From assembly GCF_014904815.1 (NCBI RefSeq), contig NZ_JACZFR010000059.1, positions 1 through 47,471 on the forward strand: a stretch of DNA of 47,471 nt. The letters are read 5' to 3'. The position numbers were made by a program, and so were the translations under genes. Below are positions 1 through 7,236 of the stretch, piece by piece. The DNA comes from Microbulbifer taiwanensis (GTDB lineage Bacteria; Pseudomonadota; Gammaproteobacteria; Pseudomonadales; Cellvibrionaceae). The stretch's first letter is position 1; the number at the start of each line of letters is the position of its first letter. Below the pieces are notes generated by a model. It saw only the letters and a list, made by a program, of their open reading frames with translations. It searched no databases and was not told where the DNA came from.

Positions 1-97
1 TGTAATCACACTGTGTGCGTTTTGAACGGGGTGGTGAAGGGGTATCCATCAATAGGTCCTCAATGTATCAACCTATTTCAGGACGGGACAGGGGCCC

Positions 98-124
98 AAA
101 AAAAAGCCCGGCAGAAAGCCGGGC
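98..124 (-). terminator. Rho-independent terminator of yebG
   Basis: Read on the minus strand, a perfect 7-bp GC-rich stem (118-124 paired with 106-112) with a 5-nt loop is followed by a run of eight T. It sits about 40 nt past the yebG stop codon. Confidence 0.9.
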
Positions 125-161
125 GCAAAGTACAGGGATGGAAATCTAAAAAAACTGGAAA

Positions 162-464
162 CTACTGGTTGGCGACCAGCGGCGTGACGCGGTCGTCCTC
201 TGCCTGCTGCTCCTTCATCTCTTCTTCCTCGGTCAGCAGGACTTCCGGCTTGCCCTTGCAGGCCTTGGCCAGGTCTTCGCGGCGCTTGGCCAGCAGCAGG
301 CCGATTTCTTCGCCGGCCTGTTCAGAGATGCCGTCAATATGGCGCTCGATCAGCGAGGTGATATTGGCGGCCAGTTCCAGCATCTTGTCGTGTTCTTCTG
401 CGTCTTTTTTGTTGTCGAACATTGCTCCGTCTCTATCGCATTTCCAAACGGCTACTACAGCCAT
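162..464 (-). CDS. yebG: YebG-family SOS-induced protein
   Basis: A 100-residue protein of the YebG family, small DNA-damage-induced proteins of unclear biochemical role. The family start (MAVVAVWKCDRDG), the acidic centre with KKDAEEHDKML near residues 20-30 and the Glu-rich C-terminus support the call; length is close to E. coli YebG. The frame is open further upstream, but a GGAGG ribosome site 6-7 nt before the ATG at 464 and the conserved MAV start decide the start. Two LexA-type boxes lie upstream and a strong terminator lies downstream, so it is probably a single-gene SOS unit. Confidence 0.9.
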   Translation of the reverse strand: MAVVAVWKCDRDGAMFDNKKDAEEHDKMLELAANITSLIERHIDGISEQAGEEIGLLLAKRREDLAKACKGKPEVLLTEEEEMKEQQAEDDRVTPLVANQ

Positions 465-501
465 ATTGTGCCTCCGGTTATTTTTTCGGCGTTTGATGAT
501 T

Positions 502-536
502 ATGTATGAATTTACAGTAACTGTATAAATAGTCAG
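502..536 (-). promoter_or_regulatory. Two tandem LexA-type boxes upstream of yebG
   Basis: The consensus is CTGT-N8-ACAG. Read on the minus strand, the core at 517-502 is CTGT-N8-ACAT and the core at 536-521 is CTGA-N8-ACAG; each differs at one position. Their centres are 19 bp apart. yebG is LexA-controlled in E. coli, which supports the reading. Confidence 0.75.
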
Positions 537-637
537 TGTCAACTGCGGGTGAGATGAAAATCGATGCGACTTTGAGATGGGATTGCGATAAGTGGAGTCG
601 GCGGTGCGGTGGTTGGCCTGCGCTGAGTGGCAGGGGG

Positions 638-743
638 TGCCATAATACTTGTGGCAGTTGACTGTCTCCCTACCCCCCCCAATGGACAGTTAGCTCCGAC
701 CCCGCAGTAAGACGTTTAAAGCCCGCTCAGCGGGCTTTTTTTT
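638..743 (+). ncRNA. Candidate small RNA with C-rich loop and terminator
   Basis: There is no gene between yebG and the LysE exporter (465-772, 308 nt). On the plus strand an extended -10-like element (TG at 638-639, CATAAT at 641-646) would start a transcript near 653. This would fold into an 11-bp stem with two G-U pairs (656-666 with 685-695), whose 18-nt loop holds a run of eight C, and would end at the terminator at 721-743. No ORF is present. Promoter, structure and terminator support a small RNA of roughly 90 nt, but no known RNA family was recognised and the -35 element is not clear. Confidence 0.45.
721..743 (+). terminator. Rho-independent terminator of the candidate sRNA
   Basis: A perfect 6-bp stem (GCCCGC/GCGGGC) with a 3-nt loop is followed by eight T on the plus strand. 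Three A upstream could also serve weakly for minus-strand transcripts, namely the lysE-like gene that ends at 773. Confidence 0.85.
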
Positions 744-772
744 GCGCAGTGGAAATTCGACTGGCTGGAGAA

Positions 773-1390
773 TCAAAGCGTGAGCAGCAGTCTCGCCGCC
801 AGCCCGATCAGCAGTACGCCAAACAGCTGTTGCATCCGGTGACCGACAGATTTGCTTACCCATTGACGATTTCGACCGGCATAGACGACCAGGGCTATCA
901 GGCAGTACCAGCCGGCATCGATGCCCGCGGCCAGGGCGGCCATACCCAGTTTGGTGGAGAGGGCCTGCTGCTCGGCCACAAACTGGCTGAACAGGGCAGT
1001 GAAGAAAACGGCAATCTTCGGGTTGAAGAAGGCGATGCCGAACCCCTGTACCGCCGAGCGCCCGACTGACTGTTGCGGTGCCGGGACCTCCGCCGCACCG
1101 GCGTTGGGTGCCGGTGCGCGCAATGCCTTCCAGCCCAGGTACACCAGCATCGCCGCCCCGGCCCACTGCAATACGCCGAACAACACGGGCGAGCGGGTGA
1201 TCAGTACTGCCAGGCCGAAGGCGGTGATGCCGGCGTAGATGGCCACACCGGCGCCGTGCGCCAGCGCGCTGGCCAGACCCTGGCGCAAGCCGGAGGCGGC
1301 GCTGCGCAGGACTATCAGCAGGCTGGGGCCCGGGGACATGGCGCCCAGGGCGCAGATGCCGGCCAGGGACAGCCAGTTCAGCAGATCCAT
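773..1390 (-). CDS. LysE/RhtB-family amino acid exporter
   Basis: An inner-membrane protein of 205 residues, the usual RhtB length, with about six hydrophobic segments. The N-terminal motif GAMSPGPSLLIV is diagnostic of the family, which exports amino acids or their derivatives. The substrate cannot be read from sequence. The start ATG overlaps the stop codon of the upstream DUF924 gene by one base (TGATG), so the two are translationally coupled. Confidence 0.9.
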   Translation of the reverse strand: MDLLNWLSLAGICALGAMSPGPSLLIVLRSAASGLRQGLASALAHGAGVAIYAGITAFGLAVLITRSPVLFGVLQWAGAAMLVYLGWKALRAPAPNAGAAEVPAPQQSVGRSAVQGFGIAFFNPKIAVFFTALFSQFVAEQQALSTKLGMAALAAGIDAGWYCLIALVVYAGRNRQWVSKSVGHRMQQLFGVLLIGLAARLLLTL

Positions 1391-1992
1391 CAGAAACCGC
1401 CTCCCTGTTCCAGCCACTTCTGCTCTGCCGACGTGGACTCGCGCCCCAGGGCCTGGTTGCGGTGCGGGTAGCGGCCGAACTTGTCGATCACCTCCCGGTG
1501 CGCCAGTGCATACTGGTAAAAACTCTCGGCCTGGGCCGCGCCGTCGGCGCCGTTCAGGTAGTCCAGGCGCAGCCGGTTGAAGTAGTCCACCGATCTCTGC
1601 TGCATCTCCGGCAGCTCGCTGTGCTCCAGCGGCATGCCTAGGAAGGCGCGCTGGTAGAGCCCCATTTGGCGATCGTCGCCCCTCTCGATGATCGCCAGGG
1701 CAGTCTCGAGCGCCAGCGGGTCGCCGGCAAAGGCGCGGCTGGTGCCGCGGTAGATATTGCGGGTGAACTGGTCGCAGGCCAATACCAGGGCCACTTCCCC
1801 CTCCAGAGTCTGGCGCCACGACGCCAGCTCGCCGTCCAGGGCCGCCTCCACCGTATCGCTGAAGTAATCGTCGATCCTGTGGTCGAACTCCTCGCCGCCG
1901 GCGAACCAGCGCTGCCGGTGCAGGTCGTCCGGTACGGCGTCCAGCTGCGGCCGGCCGAACCAGAAAGTCAGTATCTCTTTGGGTTCTGGCAT
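1390..1992 (-). CDS. DUF924 family protein
   Basis: A soluble 200-residue protein starting MPEPKEILTFWFG, with the DUF924 signatures W-F at the N-terminus, CDQFTRNIYRGT near residue 75 and the C-terminal FGRYPHRNQALGRES. The family is alpha-helical and TPR-like; its biochemical role is unknown. It is the first gene of a two-gene unit with the LysE-type exporter. Confidence 0.9.
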   Translation of the reverse strand: MPEPKEILTFWFGRPQLDAVPDDLHRQRWFAGGEEFDHRIDDYFSDTVEAALDGELASWRQTLEGEVALVLACDQFTRNIYRGTSRAFAGDPLALETALAIIERGDDRQMGLYQRAFLGMPLEHSELPEMQQRSVDYFNRLRLDYLNGADGAAQAESFYQYALAHREVIDKFGRYPHRNQALGRESTSAEQKWLEQGGGF

Positions 1993-2185
1993 CTTCTGAT
2001 ATTCCCTCTCCAGGTGAGCGGATTATTGCGACTTTCCGGCTCACAGGTCCAGTTTGGCCCCGTCAATCCACTATTGGCGGCGCAGGCGCGCTCACATTGG
2101 AACAAATTTTTCTGCAGCGCTGCATCCAAATACCGCACTGGCGATGTCTTTAGGGTGTACAAGGAAATTCACCCTGGAGGAAACC

Positions 2186-2473
2186 ATGGTAACCGCAGGA
2201 ACACTGAAAAAGGTACAATTCTATACCGCCCTGGCACTGGTGCTGGGCGCAATGCAGGCCGGCGCGACGGAGCTGAATCTCCCCCTTGCGGAGGTGCAGC
2301 AACAGCTGACGGAGAAGACCGACGAGGCCTTTTCGCGCAAGCTGGAGGAGTGTCGGGACAGGGCCGCAGAGGAATACATAGGTCCCAGCTACCCGGTGCG
2401 CATTGCGGAGGATAAGCCGGCGCGCGGAGGAGCCGCGAACCCCTTTGCCGCGGCGCGCCTGACGGTGATGTAA
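2186..2473 (+). CDS. Small secreted hypothetical protein
   Basis: Ninety-five residues, family not recognised. A strong GGAGG site 5 nt before the ATG at 2186 fixes the start; the frame is open further upstream without such a site. Residues 1-27 look like a signal peptide (Lys-Lys, then a hydrophobic stretch, then GAMQAGA). The mature part is charged, helical and Gln/Glu-rich with a single Cys. It ends 54 nt before the DUF6249 gene and may belong to the same sigma-factor operon. Confidence 0.65.
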   Translation: MVTAGTLKKVQFYTALALVLGAMQAGATELNLPLAEVQQQLTEKTDEAFSRKLEECRDRAAEEYIGPSYPVRIAEDKPARGGAANPFAAARLTVM

Positions 2474-2527
2474 GTTTTTCCCGTAGATCCGGGATCTTTG
2501 GAACAAAGCACTAATCGAGAGCAAAAA

Positions 2528-3358
2528 ATGAGAGCGAGAGACATTCAACCAATGCGGGCCGGCGCCCGCTGGCTGCTGGCCCTGGTGGCGACACTCTGTG
2601 TCGCCGGCAGCTGGGCCCAGGAAACGCCCACCGAGGATCGGGTGATGCCGGATCCCCCGCAGCCGCCGGCCGCCGCGGAGGCGCCTGAGGCGGAGCAGGT
2701 AGAGAAGCAGGTGCGGATCACCCGCGACGCCAACGGCAATCTGCGTATCAGGACCCGGGATGAGAACGGCGAGCGCAGCGAGGTTCAGGTGGACCTGGGC
2801 GAGGAGTTCGGCGGTGCCCTGAGCCGGCGTATCATCGAGAAGCTCGAGAGCAAGGGGATTCTCGACGAGAAGGGCCTGATCGTCGAAGAGGCGATGGACA
2901 GCGTGCCGAAGAACATCAGTATCGGCATGTCGGCCGATATCGATCACCACCGCGGCCACAGTCGCCACCACGACCACGATGATTTCCCCTTCAAGGGCGA
3001 TGCGGCGGTGTTGATCCCGATCATCTCGATCCTGGCCGTGTTCGGCACCCCGATACTGATCGTGTGGCTGGTGACCCGCAACAGCTACCGCAAGAAGCAG
3101 CTGCTGATGGACAACATCAATCGCATGGTGGCCGAGGGCCGCGATATCCCGCCGGAGCTGCTGGATGCAATGGAGGGCGAATCACCGAGCAATATGAAGG
3201 ATCGCGGATTCACCCTCATTGCGGTCGGCCTGGCCATATTCATCTGGCTCACCGCCGCCGCTGGTCCCGGGGTCGGCAGTCTCGGCCTGATACCGCTCTT
3301 CATCGGTGTCGCCCGCTTTGTCAACTGGAAACTGGATAGCAAACAGGCCCAGTCATAA
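2528..3358 (+). CDS. DUF6249-type membrane protein with His-rich segment
   Basis: A 276-residue protein with an N-terminal signal or membrane segment (about 11-30), a Pro/Ala/Glu-rich linker, and a region rich in charged repeats of Arg, Asp and Asn. Next comes a striking His cluster (six His in residues 140-150, followed by two Asp), then two or three C-terminal membrane helices (about 160-185 and 220-265). The C-terminal half resembles the DUF6249 family, often found beside ECF sigma factors. The sigma gene follows after 21 nt. The His cluster suggests metal binding; a role as signal sensor or sigma target is inference. An internal ATG at 2552 is an alternative start. Confidence 0.75.
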   Translation: MRARDIQPMRAGARWLLALVATLCVAGSWAQETPTEDRVMPDPPQPPAAAEAPEAEQVEKQVRITRDANGNLRIRTRDENGERSEVQVDLGEEFGGALSRRIIEKLESKGILDEKGLIVEEAMDSVPKNISIGMSADIDHHRGHSRHHDHDDFPFKGDAAVLIPIISILAVFGTPILIVWLVTRNSYRKKQLLMDNINRMVAEGRDIPPELLDAMEGESPSNMKDRGFTLIAVGLAIFIWLTAAAGPGVGSLGLIPLFIGVARFVNWKLDSKQAQS

Positions 3359-3379
3359 GGGGATAGGGGACAGCGGTTT

Positions 3380-3934
3380 ATGGACCTCAATGACGAGGAT
3401 TTAATCCGGCGCGTCGTCGAAGACGGGGACCAGCGGGCTTATGCCCAGCTGGTTCGGCGCTATCAGTCACAGCTGCGTTTCTCGCTCCGCCAGCTGTGCG
3501 ATGGCGACCAGGCCCTGGCCGACGACATGGCCCAGGAGGCCTTTATCAAGGCCTACAAGGCGCTGCCGGCATTCCGGGGCGATGCGCGTTTCAGCACCTG
3601 GCTGTACCGCATCGCCTACAATCTCGTCATGAGCCACAAGCGCAAGAATGCACCGGAAGTCGACCAGGAAGCGGTGGACAGGGCCCAGGCCCAGGAGAGT
3701 GTGGAAGAATCCCAGCAGCTGGGCATGGCGCGGGACCTGAACGCCGCCATGGGAGAGCTCAGCGAGGCCCAGCGCCAGGCGGTGCACCTGTGCATGCAGC
3801 GGGGCTTCTCCCACGAGGAGGCGGCCAGCATTATGAAGTTGCCGCTGGGTACGGTAAAATCCCACGTCAATCGCGCGCGGGCCAAATTGCAGACACTGCT
3901 GCAGGCGTGGCGCGAGGAGGTAGTCAATGGATAA
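3380..3934 (+). CDS. ECF RNA polymerase sigma factor (RpoE-like)
   Basis: A 184-residue extracytoplasmic-function sigma factor. Region 2 is visible as ADDMAQEAFIKAYKALPAFRG followed by FSTWLYRIAYNLVMSHKR (about residues 50-90). Region 4 is visible as LSEAQRQAVHL...HEEAASIMKLPLGTVKSHVNRAR (about 130-175). It overlaps the next gene by 8 nt. The order DUF6249 protein, sigma, short membrane protein suggests a cell-envelope stress circuit. Confidence 0.95.
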   Translation: MDLNDEDLIRRVVEDGDQRAYAQLVRRYQSQLRFSLRQLCDGDQALADDMAQEAFIKAYKALPAFRGDARFSTWLYRIAYNLVMSHKRKNAPEVDQEAVDRAQAQESVEESQQLGMARDLNAAMGELSEAQRQAVHLCMQRGFSHEEAASIMKLPLGTVKSHVNRARAKLQTLLQAWREEVVNG

Positions 3935-4301
3935 GTTTGAACAGTGGCAGGGTGGGGCCAATACCTTGAACGATTCAACGCTGCAGGGCAAAGATCCGGA
4001 CTTTGACGCCTGGCTCGGCCAGCAGCTGCAGTTTAACGAGCCCTACCTGGACAACGACGGCTTCTGCGAGCGCGTCATGGCGCAACTGCCGGCGCCGTCC
4101 AGGCGCGCCGAGCGCCGCGCCACCCGGGTCCAGTACGCCGCGGTGCTGGCGGCCTCGGCCATCGTCGCCTGGCAGTTCCCTTTCGGGGAGGTGCTGAGCG
4201 AAGCGGTACAGCAGTCCATCAGCCTCTACAGCCTGGTGGGTGTGGGCATTCTCTCCTCACTGGCGGCAATGACCGGCGGTATCCTCGCCGCGCGGCGCTA
4301 G
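3927..4301 (+). CDS. Putative anti-sigma factor
   Basis: A 124-residue protein starting inside the 3' end of the sigma gene (8-nt overlap). It has an acidic cytoplasmic N-terminal half (about 1-60), a basic patch (RRAERRATR, about 55-65), and two predicted membrane helices (about 68-82 and 92-120). No zinc-binding HxxxCxxC motif of ZAS anti-sigmas is visible. Its position, size and topology suggest control of the sigma factor, but no family was recognised with confidence. Confidence 0.6.
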   Translation: MDKFEQWQGGANTLNDSTLQGKDPDFDAWLGQQLQFNEPYLDNDGFCERVMAQLPAPSRRAERRATRVQYAAVLAASAIVAWQFPFGEVLSEAVQQSISLYSLVGVGILSSLAAMTGGILAARR

Positions 4302-4302
4302 T

Positions 4303-4421
4303 GGGCCGTGCGGAAAGTTGTGTAACAGTTCGCGTCGCCAAAGCGCCCAGCTCTGCGTTGAGAAAGCTTGATCTAAACGCTTTGGCTGTGCTCTTTTGTT
4401 GCCGAACTTCCCGCACGGCCC
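4303..4421. repeat. Nested palindromic repeat, family A, copy 1
   Basis: The outer arms 4303-4319 and 4405-4421 are 16/17 complementary. The inner arms 4337-4345 and 4378-4386 are a perfect 9-bp pair. The interior, read on the minus strand, matches the interior of the element at 9868-9972, so the two are copies of one family. It lies between convergent genes and could also stop transcription from both sides. Confidence 0.75.
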
Positions 4422-4463
4422 CCTGGGGCCGAAGGCGCCGCGAGAGCGGCCGGACCGGGCGAA

Positions 4464-4510
4464 GCGCAGCGTGCCCATCATCCCGGCTCTTGATGGGCAC
4501 GTCGCTGCGC
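4464..4510. repeat. Long hairpin of dispersed-repeat type
   Basis: A 7-bp arm GCGCAGC and a 10-bp arm GTGCCCATCA are mirrored downstream (4491-4510) with a 3-nt bulge, giving a 17-bp hairpin with a 10-nt loop. The tail 'ACCCATCCTAC' that follows resembles intergenic repeats common in gammaproteobacteria. The whole 4302-4523 gap holds no gene, only this hairpin and the family A element. Confidence 0.7.
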
Positions 4511-4523
4511 TCCTTTACCCATC

Positions 4524-4991
4524 CTACCTATTCAACCGCACCTCTCCACTCCTGCGTACCCTGATCGAAGGTAATATCGACCTGCGTAGCCCCAGCTTCG
4601 CTTCCAGCTCATAGGGCACCGTCTCCCGGCGGCTGCCGATCAGTTCCGCCGCGGCAAAAATAGAACCCACCAGGCTCGCGGTCGCATCCACCACTATATC
4701 TTCCTGCCCGTAGGGGGCGATCGGCGGCAGGTTGCTGGATGTGCCGGTAATCACCTTGTGGCCCGCCAGGCTCAGTGTGTAGTAGAGGCCGGACAGTGCC
4801 AGCTCGCTGTCGTTGGGGTTGAAGACCCGCAGGTGGATGCGAAAGCGCAGGTCGTTGCCGGGACCCGGGGGCATCGGCTCCAGCGCGGTCACTTCTACTT
4901 GCGGTTCCTGAAAGTCGGGGGAGAGGGCCGCGCAGCCGCTGACCAGTAGGGCCAGTATCAGCAACAGGGAAAGGCGGTAGAGTCTTGTCAC
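4524..4991 (-). CDS. LEA type 2 (WHy-like) lipoprotein
   Basis: A 155-residue lipoprotein with signal peptide 1-19 and lipobox LVSGC; the lipidated Cys is residue 20, and Ala at +2 predicts outer-membrane sorting. The mature domain (about 35-145) has the LEA14/WHy pattern: VEVTALEP, LRFRIHLRVFNPNDSELALSGLYYTLSLAG. This is an immunoglobulin-like fold linked in other organisms to desiccation or stress protection. Its role here is unknown. It stands alone, convergent with the sigma operon. Confidence 0.85.
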   Translation of the reverse strand: MTRLYRLSLLLILALLVSGCAALSPDFQEPQVEVTALEPMPPGPGNDLRFRIHLRVFNPNDSELALSGLYYTLSLAGHKVITGTSSNLPPIAPYGQEDIVVDATASLVGSIFAAAELIGSRRETVPYELEAKLGLRRSILPSIRVRRSGEVRLNR

Positions 4992-5085
4992 AAATAGTCC
5001 TTGTTGTTATCCCGTTCGGGTATTGTGTTCAATTTTCCGGCGTTGATAATTCTTGGCCGACAATAATAACTTGCGGTGATTGGCG

Positions 5086-6255
5086 ATGAAGAAACTGTTC
5101 GCGACTTTGACAACTCTGGTATTGGTATTGTTCGCCGGCTGGAAATGGCTGCTGCTCCCCGGCGTCGAGCGCAGTATGAACAGGCACAGCGGCCCCGAAT
5201 ATCCGCCGCTGTCCGCTGAGGCCGCCGCGCTGCACCAGTCCCTGCTTGTGGGCGACCTGCATGCGGACAGTTTCCTCTGGGCCCGCGACCTGCAGAATGA
5301 GGCCGACTACGGCCATGTGGACCTTCCCCGCGCGCGCCGCGGCAACCTGGCCATGCAGGTATTCACCGCGGTGACCAAGTCCCCCCGCGGCCAGAACTAC
5401 CAGCAGAATTCCAGCGAGGCCGGTGACAATATCACCCTGCTGGCGGTGGCCCAGGCCTGGCCGCCGCGCACCTGGAACAGCCTGCTCGAGCGGGCCCTCT
5501 ACCATGCCGAACGGGTAGAGAAGTTGCAGAGGGCCGCCCCGCAACAGATAGGGATAGTGCGGACCTCTGGCGACCTGCGCCAAATACTGCAGGCGCGGCA
5601 GGGGGGCGGGGAGACGCTGGCGGCCATCCTCGGCATCGAGGGTGCCCATCCCCTGGAGGGACAGTTGGAGAATATCGATCGCCTCTACGACGCCGGCTAT
5701 CGGGTGATGGGCCTGCAGCACTTCTTCGACAATGCGCTCGGCGGCTCCCTGCACGGCGAAAGCGGCGCCGGGCTGAGCGATTTTGGTCGCGCGGCGGTGC
5801 AGGAGATGGCGCGCCGCTCGATCGTCATCGATGTGGCGCATTCCTCGGAGCAGGTGGTGCGGGATGTGTTGGCACTGGTCGAGCGCCCCGTCATTGTCTC
5901 CCACACGGGTGTCAAGGCCGCCTGTGACTCGCCGCGTAATATCAGCGATGCTCTGATGCAGCAGATCGCCGCCGCGGGCGGCCTGATTGGTATCGGCTAC
6001 TGGGACGGTGCCGTCTGCGACAATAGCCCGCAGAATATCGTCAGGACAATGCGCTATGCGATTGACCTGTTGGGAGTCGATCATGTGGCACTGGGCTCCG
6101 ACTTCGACGGCAGCGTGGAAGTTGCGTTTGATGCCGGAGGCTTGGGTCAGTTGACCGGGGAAATGCTGAAGCAGGGCTTCAGCGAAGCCGAAATCCGCAA
6201 GGTGATGGGGGAGAACCTGCGCGACTTCTTCCTCGCCCAGCTGCCGCAGTCCTGA
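5086..6255 (+). CDS. Membrane dipeptidase, peptidase family M19
   Basis: A 389-residue zinc dipeptidase of the renal dipeptidase family, which hydrolyses dipeptides and tolerates D-residues at the C-terminal position. An N-terminal hydrophobic stretch (about 3-28) anchors or exports it. All metal ligands are visible: H59-x-D61, bridging E185 (GIEGAH), H252 (DVAHSS), H273 (VSHTG); the acid D339 (GSDFDG) is also present. A TTG lies two codons before the ATG; ATG at 5086, preceded by GGTGA, is preferred. It contrasts with the degenerate M19-like protein at 40819-42009. Confidence 0.92.
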   Translation: MKKLFATLTTLVLVLFAGWKWLLLPGVERSMNRHSGPEYPPLSAEAAALHQSLLVGDLHADSFLWARDLQNEADYGHVDLPRARRGNLAMQVFTAVTKSPRGQNYQQNSSEAGDNITLLAVAQAWPPRTWNSLLERALYHAERVEKLQRAAPQQIGIVRTSGDLRQILQARQGGGETLAAILGIEGAHPLEGQLENIDRLYDAGYRVMGLQHFFDNALGGSLHGESGAGLSDFGRAAVQEMARRSIVIDVAHSSEQVVRDVLALVERPVIVSHTGVKAACDSPRNISDALMQQIAAAGGLIGIGYWDGAVCDNSPQNIVRTMRYAIDLLGVDHVALGSDFDGSVEVAFDAGGLGQLTGEMLKQGFSEAEIRKVMGENLRDFFLAQLPQS

Positions 6256-6355
6256 ACCCGGCCGTCCGCCCGGGACTATACTGACGGCTGGGTTTCTGTG
6301 TGAGCAGGCCCGAGGGAGAAAGTGTCCGACTGCCTGGGCCGGGGAGGGCATCCAA

Positions 6356-7195
6356 ATGGAATTTGAGCAGCTGGAACCGGATCTGCAGGAGTGGATTCGC
6401 GACGCAGTGCGGCGGGGATTGCAGGCGCAAGCCATAGTGGACACTCTGCTCAGTGCGGGCTATCCCCAGAGGGTTTCCGACGCCGTGGATCAGTATTTCC
6501 TGGGGCGGCAGGGCGAATCCCGCGCGGCACCTCCCTTGAGGTGCAGCCTGTCAAGGTGGCAAGCCAGCACCCTGTCCACTTCGGACCGCGAAGTGCAAAT
6601 CCTGTTGCAACTGAGAAAGCCGCGTGTTGCGCTATTTGGCAATTTGCTGTCCGAGCGGGAATGCGACGAGTTGATAGCATTGAGCCGGCCGCGCATAAAG
6701 CCTTCCAGGGTCGTCAACAGGGACAGTGGCAGTCGCGATATCCATCCGCAGCGTACCAGTTCCGGTGCCTATTTCCGTTGTGGTGCCACCAGCCTGATTC
6801 AGCGCATCGAACGGCGCATAAGCGACCTGCTTTCGGTACCGGTCAGCCGGGGCGAGGGACTGCAGGTATTGAACTATCTCCCGGGCGCCGAGTACAAGCC
6901 GCACTACGACTATTTTGATCCCGATTCTCCCGGCTTTGAAAAAGTGCTGAAAAAGGGCGGACAGCGGTTCGCCACACTGATTATCTACCTGAACGATGTT
7001 CAAGCGGGCGGGTCCACTACTTTTCCGGAAGTTGGCCTGGATATTCTGCCGCGCAAGGGGCACGGTTTGTTTTTCTCCTATTGTGACGCAGCGGGCAACC
7101 TGGATGAGTTGACGCTGCACGGTGGCAGCCCGGTTGTGGCGGGTGAAAAATGGATTGCCACCAAGTGGCTGCGACTCGGCGACTACACGGGTTGA
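6356..7195 (+). CDS. Prolyl-4-hydroxylase-like 2OG-Fe(II) oxygenase
   Basis: A 279-residue protein with an N-terminal helical part (1-80) and a C-terminal P4H alpha-type double-stranded beta-helix. The iron facial triad is H183-x-D185 (KPHYDYFDP) and H255, and K265 is placed to bind 2-oxoglutarate. TLIIYLNDVQAGGSTTFPE is a typical P4H core motif. The reaction would be O2- and 2-oxoglutarate-dependent hydroxylation of a prolyl or similar residue. The substrate is unknown. GGGGAGGG before the ATG supports the start. The N-terminal 80 residues are not explained by the family. Confidence 0.9.
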   Translation: MEFEQLEPDLQEWIRDAVRRGLQAQAIVDTLLSAGYPQRVSDAVDQYFLGRQGESRAAPPLRCSLSRWQASTLSTSDREVQILLQLRKPRVALFGNLLSERECDELIALSRPRIKPSRVVNRDSGSRDIHPQRTSSGAYFRCGATSLIQRIERRISDLLSVPVSRGEGLQVLNYLPGAEYKPHYDYFDPDSPGFEKVLKKGGQRFATLIIYLNDVQAGGSTTFPEVGLDILPRKGHGLFFSYCDAAGNLDELTLHGGSPVVAGEKWIATKWLRLGDYTG

Positions 7196-7236
7196 GCCGG
7201 GCGTGAGCGAAAGCCGGCTACGGCCGAGAAGGGATT

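Noticed and set aside
2099..2504. GGAAC motifs at 2099 and 2500 as ECF sigma promoters
   Set aside because: The GGAAC part resembles an ECF -35 element, but no matching -10 was found at the right spacing and the second lies too close to the ATG.
5029..6444. Long minus-strand reading frame opposite the M19 gene
   Set aside because: It is a GC-rich antisense frame fully overlapping a gene with complete catalytic motifs; its product has no recognisable domain.
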